DNA of 7,914 bases from Limnohabitans sp. Rim8 (GTDB taxonomy: Bacteria > Pseudomonadota > Gammaproteobacteria > Burkholderiales > Burkholderiaceae_C), in NCBI GenBank assembly GCA_945877725.1, contig CAMDXR010000137.1, forward strand, positions 1 through 7,914, in the 5' to 3' direction. The notes below the pieces were generated by a model. It worked only from the letters and a program-made list of their open reading frames with translations. It made no database searches and had not been told where the DNA came from. Position numbers and translations under genes: made by a program. Positions 1-5,476 of the stretch are shown here, in pieces. How positions within the stretch are numbered: the first letter of the stretch is position 1; each line of letters starts with the position of its first letter.

Positions 1-548
1 ACACACAGTTGGGTGGGCAAGTAGGGCTTGATGGAAAGACCGCCGCAAAGTACGCGAGCCTCTTTGAGCAAATGTATTTGCTTAAGCGCTTGGATGTTTG
101 GGCACGCAACCGACTCACCCGAGTGGTCAAATCCCCCAAGCTTCAGTTCATTGACTCGGGCCTGCTGGCCACGCTGCTTGATTTGACAGCGGATGAGGTG
201 ACTAAAGATAAAACACGGTTTGGTCATGTACTTGAATCATTTGTGTTTGGGGAGTTGCTCAAGCACACCACCACGGCAGAGGGCGACTATCACCTGCTGT
301 ATTACCGCGACGTTGAAAAAGTGGAAGTGGATATCGTGATCGAAAACACGGCCGGACAATGCGTTGGCGTTGAAATCAAGTCCTCTGCCACAGTGAAAGA
401 AGGAGACTTGCGAGGCTTGAAAAAGCTGGCTAACCTCTCGGGGGACCGCTTCAAAATGGGCATATTGCTTTATGACGGCGATGAAATCATGCCCCTAGGC
501 AAAGGAATTTGGGCCGCGCCCTTGTCGACGCTGTGGGGGAAAAAGTAG
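1..548 (+). CDS. DUF4143-type ATP-binding protein, C-terminal part (5' end outside window)
   Basis: The reading frame is open to the left edge (first full codon at base 3), so this is the C-terminal part of a longer protein; a TTG at base 9 is not a believable start. The first ~60 residues resemble the winged-helix segment that follows the AAA+ ATPase core in this family (the KTAAKYASLFEQMYLLKRL stretch, then KLQFIDSGLLATLL). Next comes the DUF4143 domain: a conserved Glu in GHVLESFVFGELL, then a PD-(D/E)XK-like pattern, VDIVIE (Asp at bases 330-332) followed by GVEIKSS (Glu-x-Lys at bases 372-380). Family proteins are usually about 370-450 residues with Walker motifs near the N-terminus, which would lie outside the window. 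Their cellular role is poorly known; nuclease activity is unproven despite the fold. It ends with TAG and is convergent with the nuclease gene, 33 bp away. Confidence 0.85.
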   Translation, partial: TQLGGQVGLDGKTAAKYASLFEQMYLLKRLDVWARNRLTRVVKSPKLQFIDSGLLATLLDLTADEVTKDKTRFGHVLESFVFGELLKHTTTAEGDYHLLYYRDVEKVEVDIVIENTAGQCVGVEIKSSATVKEGDLRGLKKLANLSGDRFKMGILLYDGDEIMPLGKGIWAAPLSTLWGKK

Positions 549-581
549 CGGTAAATCCGAGCAATCAGTGACAAATCCAGA

Positions 582-1160
582 TCAATCCGAAGGGGAGTCC
601 CCGTTTGGACAGGTCTCTGGCACCTTTGGATCCACGCCGTTTCGATAAAACCACGGTGCCACGGCTGGTAAAGCCCACAAACCCAGCTTTGCGGCCCCAG
701 CCGAGGCCTGCGCTGCGGTATAGGCTTTGCGCAGGCGGGCCTCTATCTCGCATTGATAGGCCACGTAATACCAAGCGGACCCGGACGAAACTTGTTGCAG
801 ATTCAAATTGGTGCAATCTGTTGTGAACACCGTGCCCACCACGCGGTCGTACTGGTCCTTTTTGGTATAGGTCACCGTGACGCGCTGGTTCAATACTTGG
901 TTCGATAAATGGTCACGCGACAAGCTGCCGTAAGCCTGGCCCAGCTCCGGAGCATCAATGCTGTCCAACCGGACGGACTGTCCATTCAAAGTCAGCGTAT
1001 CGCCATCGTGCACCGACGTGACCCGCCCCGAAATACGGCCACTGCCTGTGACCACGCCACAAAATGACAAAGCTGAAGAGGGAACCGGAACCAGACCATC
1101 GCCCCCGCCCCCGCAGGCAGCCAATAAACCCATCAATATGAGATACCCGGATCGTTTCAT
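582..1160 (-). CDS. Staphylococcal-nuclease-family (thermonuclease) lipoprotein
   Basis: A 192-residue protein starting with a lipoprotein signal: basic MKR, a hydrophobic run, and the lipobox LAAC with Cys16 as lipidation site. Gly, not Asp, follows the Cys, which would favour the outer membrane under the enterobacterial sorting rule. The mature part is one SNase domain (about residues 43-165). It keeps the expected catalytic and Ca-binding positions of staphylococcal nuclease: HDGDT (Asp52, Asp54, Thr55), VRLDSIDAPE (Arg64, Asp69, Glu72) and DQYDRVVG (Arg106, matching Arg87). It therefore probably cleaves DNA or RNA outside the cytoplasm, using Ca2+. Four further cysteines (34, 116, 137, 184) could form disulfides. 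It lies on the same strand as uraH but 227 bp away with hairpins between, so it is probably transcribed separately. No strong Shine-Dalgarno precedes the ATG. The family assignment is firm; the substrate and biological role are inferred. Confidence 0.9.
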   Translation of the reverse strand: MKRSGYLILMGLLAACGGGGDGLVPVPSSALSFCGVVTGSGRISGRVTSVHDGDTLTLNGQSVRLDSIDAPELGQAYGSLSRDHLSNQVLNQRVTVTYTKKDQYDRVVGTVFTTDCTNLNLQQVSSGSAWYYVAYQCEIEARLRKAYTAAQASAGAAKLGLWALPAVAPWFYRNGVDPKVPETCPNGDSPSD

Positions 1161-1171
1161 CGACCCATAGT

Positions 1172-1185
1172 AGTCATTTATGACT
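1172..1185. promoter_or_regulatory. Perfect 6-2-6 inverted repeat upstream of the nuclease gene
   Basis: AGTCAT-TT-ATGACT is a perfect inverted repeat lying 12-25 bases upstream of the nuclease start codon on its coding side. Its size suits a dimeric repressor site or a small leader hairpin. No convincing -35/-10 pair could be assigned around it, so the regulatory role is a guess from symmetry and position. Confidence 0.3.
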
Positions 1186-1207
1186 CAGGCACCTGTTGAA
1201 GATGGGC

Positions 1208-1257
1208 GAAACCGCCCCCCTTATGAAACCGCCACCCCTTATGAAACTGTCACCCCC
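1208..1257. repeat. Three degenerate tandem 17-18 bp units
   Basis: Three units in a row: GAAACCGCCCCCCTTAT (1208-1224), GAAACCGCCACCCCTTAT (1225-1242) and a partial, diverged GAAACTGTCACCCCC (1243-1257). They lie in the non-coding spacer between the nuclease gene and uraH. Short tandem units of this kind occur as transposase-binding repeats near insertion-sequence ends and as simple slippage products; nothing here decides between them, and no transposase is present in the window. Confidence 0.6.
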
Positions 1258-1311
1258 GACCCGATCGGGGGTCCATAACTTTGATCACCATGGATACCCG
1301 ATCAAGTCGGG
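1252..1311. repeat. Pair of hairpins resembling a dispersed palindromic (REP-like) element
   Basis: Two stem-loops lie 24 bp apart. The first has perfect 8-bp arms, ACCCCCGA (1252-1259) and TCGGGGGT (1265-1272), around a CCCGA loop. The second has arms CCCGA (1297-1301) and TCGGG (1307-1311) around TCAAG. The sequence flanking the second, GGATAcccgaTCAAGtcgggCATGACA, has the look of extragenic palindromes found in many copies in proteobacterial genomes. Copy number cannot be judged from one window. The hairpins lie downstream of uraH on the minus strand and could also end its transcript, but no T-tract follows either stem. Confidence 0.5.
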
Positions 1312-1360
1312 CATGACAGATTAAGACTCAACCCGGCCATGCCGTGAATGACACCCATCG

Positions 1361-1394
1361 CCCCGTCAGCTCAAGAGCCCCGTCATTTCAAGAG
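1361..1394. repeat. 17-bp tandem duplication reaching into the end of uraH
   Basis: CCCCGTCAGCTCAAGAG (1361-1377) is followed directly by CCCCGTCATTTCAAGAG (1378-1394); 15 of 17 positions match. The second copy includes the uraH stop codon (1388-1390) and part of its last codons, so the first copy duplicates the 3' end of the gene just beyond the stop. It probably arose by replication slippage. Confidence 0.7.
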
Positions 1395-1741
1395 CCTCTG
1401 TAGGTGGAATAGCTCCAAGGGCTGGCGAGCAGGGGGACGTGGTAGTGCTGGTCTTCGTGGGCTACGCCGAAGTCCAGGCTCACTTTGTTCAAAAAATTGG
1501 GCTCGGGCAGGTCTACGCCTTTGGCTTTGAAATAGCCAGACACATCAAATACCAAGCGGTAAGTGCCTTTGCGCAGGCTGGCATGGTCGTACAACAGGCC
1601 ATCGGGGTTGCGGCCGTCGCTGTTCAGGGTGAAGCTTTTGACCAAAGTGGCTTGCTCTCCCTGGGTGGTAAACAGGGCAACCTGCATGCCTGCGGCCGGG
1701 CAGCCATGCATGGTGTCCAAAACGTGTGTGCTCAATCCCAT
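1388..1741 (-). CDS. uraH: 5-hydroxyisourate hydrolase (transthyretin-like)
   Basis: A 117-residue cytoplasmic enzyme, full length for the family, that hydrolyses 5-hydroxyisourate (the product of urate oxidase) to OHCU. Both family signatures are present: the N-terminal LSTHVLDTMHGCPAAG and the C-terminal HYHVPLLASPWSYSTYRGS, ending in the diagnostic YRGS tetrapeptide that separates HIU hydrolases from transthyretin. The expected active-site residues are visible: His6, Arg44 (SDGRNPDG), His99/His101 and the terminal Tyr-Arg-Gly-Ser. No signal peptide is seen. The gene is divergent from the GntR regulator, with a 180-bp gap holding candidate operators. Its product feeds the UraD half of the fusion protein encoded on the other strand. 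Only a weak purine-rich GCGAG precedes the ATG, and no clear promoter was found on this side. Confidence 0.96.
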   Translation of the reverse strand: MGLSTHVLDTMHGCPAAGMQVALFTTQGEQATLVKSFTLNSDGRNPDGLLYDHASLRKGTYRLVFDVSGYFKAKGVDLPEPNFLNKVSLDFGVAHEDQHYHVPLLASPWSYSTYRGS

Positions 1742-1832
1742 GGTTTTGCTCGCTTGAGTTAAATGTTGGCGTATTTAATTGGGTGCTTTGTTTTTGGCGT
1801 TTCGCTGTGAGGTCAATTTCAACGCCCAAAAA

Positions 1833-1854
1833 CCAGTCGACTGGAGTGTATACA
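1833..1854. promoter_or_regulatory. Two abutting palindromes, candidate operators of the divergent uraH/gntR region
   Basis: CCAGTCGACTGG (1833-1844) is a perfect 12-bp palindrome, and TGTATACA (1847-1854) a perfect 8-bp palindrome two bases further on. TGTATAC-type cores resemble sites bound by GntR-family FCD regulators. The second palindrome covers the -35 of the likely gntR promoter, so a bound regulator would block its own gene and could act on uraH as well. Which of the two, if either, is the operator cannot be decided from the sequence. Confidence 0.5.
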
Positions 1855-1877
1855 ATTTTGCTTTTTGTGGCTATGAT
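1849..1877 (+). promoter_or_regulatory. Candidate sigma-70 promoter of the GntR regulator gene
   Basis: The -35 candidate is TATACA (1849-1854, 4 of 6 consensus matches), followed by a 17-base spacer and a -10 TATGAT (1872-1877, 5 of 6). The expected start of transcription is about 35-40 bases before the gntR ATG. The -35 overlaps the TGTATACA palindrome. Confidence 0.5.
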
Positions 1878-1921
1878 TTCTGCCACAGACACAAAAACAA
1901 GCCCAAAGGGGACTGCGAGAC

Positions 1922-2587
1922 ATGGAAACTTCCACCACACACCACATTGTCGAATCGTTGACCCGCGCCATCGTCGAGCACCGATTGTTGCCCGGCTCCA
2001 AACTGGCCGAGCAAAAGCTGGCCGACCATTTTGGGGTTTCTCGCACCTTGGTTCGGCAAGCCTTGTTCCAGTTGTCGCAAAACAGGCTGATCAAGCTCGA
2101 GCCCGCTCGTGGCGCTTTCGTGGCGGCCCCGTCGGTAGAAGAGGCCAAGCAAGTGTTTGCCGTGCGCCGCATGCTCGAGGCAGAAATGACCCGCGCCTTT
2201 GTGCAGCAAGTCACCCCAGCGCAAATTACAGCCCTCAAGGAGCACATTGCACAAGAACGCCAAGCCGTGCAACAAGGCGACGTGACGGGGCGCACCGAAT
2301 TGTTGGGCGACTTTCATGTGCGCATGGCCGAACTGATGGAAAACGACGTCTTGGCCCAAGTGCTGGGCGAGTTGATCTCTCGCTGCGCCCTGATTACGCT
2401 GATGTACCAGTCGCGCAACGAGGCGGAACACTCCACCGATGAGCACGAGGGCATCGTGGCAGCGCTGCAAGCCAAAGACGCCAACCAAGCGGTACAACTC
2501 ATGCACGAACACCTGTTGCATGTCGAGCAAAGCCTGACTTTTGACCGCCAAGTGCCCACCCACGACATTTCGCTGGCATTGGCCTGA
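1922..2587 (+). CDS. GntR-family (FCD domain) transcriptional regulator of the ureide cluster
   Basis: A 221-residue DNA-binding regulator. Residues ~8-68 form the GntR winged helix, with the family's typical LPGSKLAEQKLADHFGVSRT followed by LVRQALFQLSQNRLI and a wing ending in RGAFVA. Residues ~73-205 form an all-helical FCD effector domain. Its usual metal-binding histidines are present: His132 (GDFHVRMAEL), His175 (DEHEGIVAAL) and His197 (MHEHL). The ligand is probably a metabolite of the pathway such as allantoin, allantoate or an earlier intermediate; this is inferred from position only. A good ribosome site (AAAGGGGA, 1905-1912) fixes the ATG at 1922. The gene heads a + strand run with puuE 53 bp downstream, so the regulator may be co-transcribed with the enzymes. 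Candidate operators lie immediately upstream. Confidence 0.93.
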   Translation: METSTTHHIVESLTRAIVEHRLLPGSKLAEQKLADHFGVSRTLVRQALFQLSQNRLIKLEPARGAFVAAPSVEEAKQVFAVRRMLEAEMTRAFVQQVTPAQITALKEHIAQERQAVQQGDVTGRTELLGDFHVRMAELMENDVLAQVLGELISRCALITLMYQSRNEAEHSTDEHEGIVAALQAKDANQAVQLMHEHLLHVEQSLTFDRQVPTHDISLALA

Positions 2588-2640
2588 AATCTCCCATCTC
2601 GGCCCACACCTCCCGCACCGACCGAACTGACTGAACCGAC

Positions 2641-3591
2641 ATGAGCACCTACGACAGCACCCTGCCCTACCCCCGCGACCTGAAAGGCTATGGCCGCAAC
2701 CCGCCACACGCCCAATGGCCCGGCGGCGCACGCGTGGCGGTGCAATTTGTCCTGAACTACGAAGAAGGTGGCGAAAACTCCGTGCTGCACGGCGATGCCG
2801 GGTCCGAGCAGTTTTTGTCCGAAATGTTCAGCCCGCCTGCCTTTGCCGATCGGCACATCAGCATGGAGGGTATTTACGAATACGGCTCCAGAGCAGGGGT
2901 GTGGCGCTTGCTGCGCGAGTTTGAAAAACGCGGCCTGCCACTCACGGTGTTTGGTGTGGCCACAGCGCTGCAAAAACACGACGACGTGACCGCTGCATTC
3001 AAAGCACTGGGCTACGACATGGCTTGCCACGGCCTGAAATGGATTCACTACCAAAACATCGACGAAGCCACCGAACGCGCCCACATGGCCGAGGCCATGG
3101 ACATTTTGCAAAAGCTCACGGGGGAACGCCCGCTGGGTTGGTACACCGGGCGCGACAGCCCAAACACACGCCGCCTGGTGGCCGATTTTGGCGGCTTTGA
3201 ATACGACAGCGACTACTACGGCGACGACCTGCCCTTCTGGATGAAGGTCAAAAAGACCGACGGCAGCGATGCCGCGCAATTGATCGTGCCCTACACCCTG
3301 GACTGCAACGACATGCGCTTTGCCTTGCCCCAGGGTTATTCTCACGCCGACCCGTTTTTTCAGTACATGCGCGACACCTTTGACGCGCTGTATGCCGAGG
3401 GCGACCCGAACGGCGACAACGCCCCCAAGATGATGAGCATCGGCATGCACTGCCGCTTGCTGGGCCGCCCGGGCCGCATCACCGCGCTGCAACGCTTTTT
3501 GGACCACATCCAGTCGCACGATCATGTTTGGGTGGCACGCCGCATCGACATTGCCCGGCACTGGAAAACCACCCACCCTTACCAAGAATGA
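2641..3591 (+). CDS. puuE: Allantoinase PuuE (polysaccharide-deacetylase-like)
   Basis: A 316-residue enzyme of the PuuE type, the allantoinase of the NodB/polysaccharide deacetylase fold that is unrelated to the metal-dependent AllB amidohydrolases. It opens the hydantoin ring of (S)-allantoin to give allantoate. Family hallmarks run through the length: YPRDLKGYGRNPPHAQWPGG at the N-terminus, NYEEGGENSVLHGD, then ACHGLKWIHYQ, GWYTGRDSPNTR, YDSDYYGDDLPFW and the late SIGMHCRLLGRPGR. The length is typical and the ATG sits where relatives start. No Shine-Dalgarno is recognisable in front of it; the preceding 20 bases are a C/A-rich ACTGA-type stretch, so it may be leaderless or rely on coupling. 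It supplies the step between the two activities of the downstream fusion protein. No signal peptide is seen, so it is cytoplasmic. Confidence 0.95.
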   Translation: MSTYDSTLPYPRDLKGYGRNPPHAQWPGGARVAVQFVLNYEEGGENSVLHGDAGSEQFLSEMFSPPAFADRHISMEGIYEYGSRAGVWRLLREFEKRGLPLTVFGVATALQKHDDVTAAFKALGYDMACHGLKWIHYQNIDEATERAHMAEAMDILQKLTGERPLGWYTGRDSPNTRRLVADFGGFEYDSDYYGDDLPFWMKVKKTDGSDAAQLIVPYTLDCNDMRFALPQGYSHADPFFQYMRDTFDALYAEGDPNGDNAPKMMSIGMHCRLLGRPGRITALQRFLDHIQSHDHVWVARRIDIARHWKTTHPYQE

Positions 3592-3593
3592 CC

Positions 3594-3662
3594 CTGTGGG
3601 AGGCTGCCCCTGCGGCCAAATGCCCAGCTTGAAGATTCGGCCACAGAGGCAGCCTTCCATAG
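3594..3662. repeat. Long imperfect hairpin between puuE and the uraD-allC fusion
   Basis: Bases 3594-3617 pair with 3639-3662 around a 21-base loop: 24-base arms with 20 Watson-Crick pairs, two G-T pairs and two C-A mismatches. It begins just after the puuE stop codon and ends 29 bases before the next start, filling most of the 100-bp gap. No T-run follows it, so it is not a textbook terminator. It could stabilise or process the message, attenuate expression, or be a copy of a dispersed palindromic element. Confidence 0.7.
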
Positions 3663-3691
3663 AACACCCGATCTAAACAGCAAAGGACACC

Positions 3692-5476
3692 ATGCCCTTG
3701 ACCTTGGAACAACTGAACAGTGCTTCACTCACCGATGCGGCGCAAATGCTCGACGGTTTGTACGAGCATTCACCCTGGATTGCCGAGCAAGCCCTGAACG
3801 CAAGGCCTTTTACATCGCTGGCGCACCTCAAATTTGCCATGACCGAAGTGCTGGCCCGCGCCGGACGCGAGGCCCAACTGGGCCTGATCCGTGCCCACCC
3901 CGAGCTGGCGGGCAAAGCCATGGTCAGCAAAACGCTGACAGCTGAATCCACCCACGAGCAAACCAAGGCGGGCCTGACCGATTGCACGCCCGAAGAGTTT
4001 GCCAAAATCCAACAGCTCAACGCCGACTACAACGCCAAGTTTGGCTGGCCGTTCATCTTAGCGGTTCGCGGGCCACGCGGGCTGGGCTACAACAAGCGGC
4101 AGATCATCGACGCGTTTGAGCGCCGCCTGCACGGCCACCCCGACTTTGAGTTGGCCGAATGCCTGCGCAACATTCACCGCATCGTGGAGATTCGGCTGAA
4201 CGATAAATTCGGGGTGGAACCCACGCAAGGTCAGCAAGTCTGGGATTGGCACGAACAACTGGCCCAACACACCGACCCCGGCTATGCCGAGCGGGGCCAG
4301 TTGACCGTGACTTATCTGACCGATGCGCACCGCGCCTGCGCCCAGTCCATCAGCCAAACGATGCGCGACTGCGGTTTTGACGACGTACAAACCGACGCCG
4401 TGGGCAACGTGGTGGGGCGCTACCACCCCGGCCCCGCGCACGTTGCTGGCGGCCAATATTTGATGACCGGCAGCCACTACGACAGCGTGCGCAACGGCGG
4501 CAAATACGACGGACGCCTGGGCATTTTTGTGCCCATGGCCTGCGTGCAACAACTGCACCAACAAGGCAAACGTCTGCCCTTTGGCATCGAAGTGGTGGCC
4601 TTTGCCGAAGAAGAAGGCCAGCGCTACAAGGCCACCTTCCTCGGTTCGGGGGCGCTCATTGGTCAGTTCAACCCAGCCTGGCTGGACCAGCAAGACGCCG
4701 ACGGCGTCAGCATGCGCGCAGCCATGGCCCACGCGGGCCTGAACGTGGATGACATCCCCAAAATCCAGCGCGACCCGGCGCAATATTTGGGCTTTGTTGA
4801 GGTGCACATCGAGCAGGGCCCGGTGCTGAACGAAGTGAACATCCCCCTGGGCGTGGTCACCTCCATAAATGGCAGCGTGCGCTACCTGTGCGAAGCCATT
4901 GGCACCGCCAGCCATGCGGGCACCACCCCCATGGACCGCCGCCGCGATGCTGCCTGTGCCGTGGCCGAACTGGCCTTGTACCTTGAGCAACGCGCCGCAC
5001 AAGACGGTGACAGCGTGGCCACCATCGGGCAATTGCAAGTGCCCAACGGCTCCATCAATGTGGTCCCGGGCCGCTGCTTGTTCAGCCTGGACATGCGCGC
5101 GCCCACCGACCCCCAGCGCGACGCCCTGGTGGCCGACGTGCTGGCGCAACTGCAAAGCATTGCACAGCGGCGCGGCATTCGCATCAAAACCGAGCTGACC
5201 ATGAGCGCCCCCGCCGCCCCCAGCGCACCGCAATGGCAAGCCCGTTGGGAACGTGCCGTGAGTGCGTTGGGCGTGCCGCTGTTCAAGCTGCCCAGCGGCG
5301 CAGGCCACGACGCCATGAAACTGCATGAGGTCATGCCGCAAGCCATGCTGTTTGTACGCGGTGAAAACGCAGGCATCAGCCACAACCCACTCGAATCCAC
5401 CACCTGCGACGACATGCAACTGTGCATCGACGCCTTCAGCCACCTTTTGAATCAACTCAGCCTGGAAATGTCATGA
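3692..5476 (+). CDS. uraD-allC: Fused OHCU decarboxylase / allantoate amidohydrolase
   Basis: One uninterrupted 594-residue frame joins two enzymes. Residues ~5-168 are OHCU decarboxylase, which makes (S)-allantoin: HPELAG (catalytic His69), STHEQ (Ser86, Glu89), KFGWPFILAVRG (substrate loop, Arg126). After a short linker (~170-185), residues ~186-592 are an M20-family allantoate amidohydrolase, which turns allantoate into ureidoglycine, CO2 and ammonia. Its metal ligands are visible: GSHYDSV (His262), KYDGRLG (Asp273), AEEEGQRY (catalytic Glu307, ligand Glu308), VEVHIEQGP (His372), GISHNPLE (His564). The lid/dimerisation domain is ~390-500, with SHAGTTPMDRR. Each half has normal single-enzyme length, so neither looks decayed. 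The two reactions are not consecutive; PuuE, encoded upstream, acts between them. AAAGGA (3682-3687) fixes the ATG. A hydantoinase/carbamoylase specificity for the second half is possible but unlikely in this context. Confidence 0.93.
   Translation: MPLTLEQLNSASLTDAAQMLDGLYEHSPWIAEQALNARPFTSLAHLKFAMTEVLARAGREAQLGLIRAHPELAGKAMVSKTLTAESTHEQTKAGLTDCTPEEFAKIQQLNADYNAKFGWPFILAVRGPRGLGYNKRQIIDAFERRLHGHPDFELAECLRNIHRIVEIRLNDKFGVEPTQGQQVWDWHEQLAQHTDPGYAERGQLTVTYLTDAHRACAQSISQTMRDCGFDDVQTDAVGNVVGRYHPGPAHVAGGQYLMTGSHYDSVRNGGKYDGRLGIFVPMACVQQLHQQGKRLPFGIEVVAFAEEEGQRYKATFLGSGALIGQFNPAWLDQQDADGVSMRAAMAHAGLNVDDIPKIQRDPAQYLGFVEVHIEQGPVLNEVNIPLGVVTSINGSVRYLCEAIGTASHAGTTPMDRRRDAACAVAELALYLEQRAAQDGDSVATIGQLQVPNGSINVVPGRCLFSLDMRAPTDPQRDALVADVLAQLQSIAQRRGIRIKTELTMSAPAAPSAPQWQARWERAVSALGVPLFKLPSGAGHDAMKLHEVMPQAMLFVRGENAGISHNPLESTTCDDMQLCIDAFSHLLNQLSLEMS

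Noticed and set aside
553..588. Repeated AAATCC/CAATCC words between the convergent DUF4143 and nuclease genes
   Set aside because: The copies are very short and irregularly spaced; this is compatible with chance in a short spacer.
592..602. GGGGAGTCCCC palindrome near the end of the nuclease gene, considered as a terminator
   Set aside because: The usable stem is only 4 bp, it lies within coding sequence and no T-tract follows on either strand.
1208..1394. Cluster of repeats considered as a CRISPR array
   Set aside because: The repeats are 17-18 bp, directly adjacent with no unique spacers, and no cas gene is nearby.
1726..2442. Plus-strand open frame overlapping the uraH start and gntR
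   Set aside because: It is in another frame from the firmly assigned GntR regulator, and its Arg/Ala/His-rich translation matches no family.
2314..3660. Minus-strand open frame (448 codons) spanning the ends of gntR and puuE
   Set aside because: It runs across two recognised + strand genes and their gap, with no domain or ribosome site.
4058..5455. Long minus-strand open frame (465 codons) opposite the uraD-allC fusion
   Set aside because: It mirrors the codon structure of a clearly recognised + strand enzyme. The translation is His/Val/Gly/Ala-rich with no recognisable domain, as expected of an antisense shadow in GC-rich DNA.
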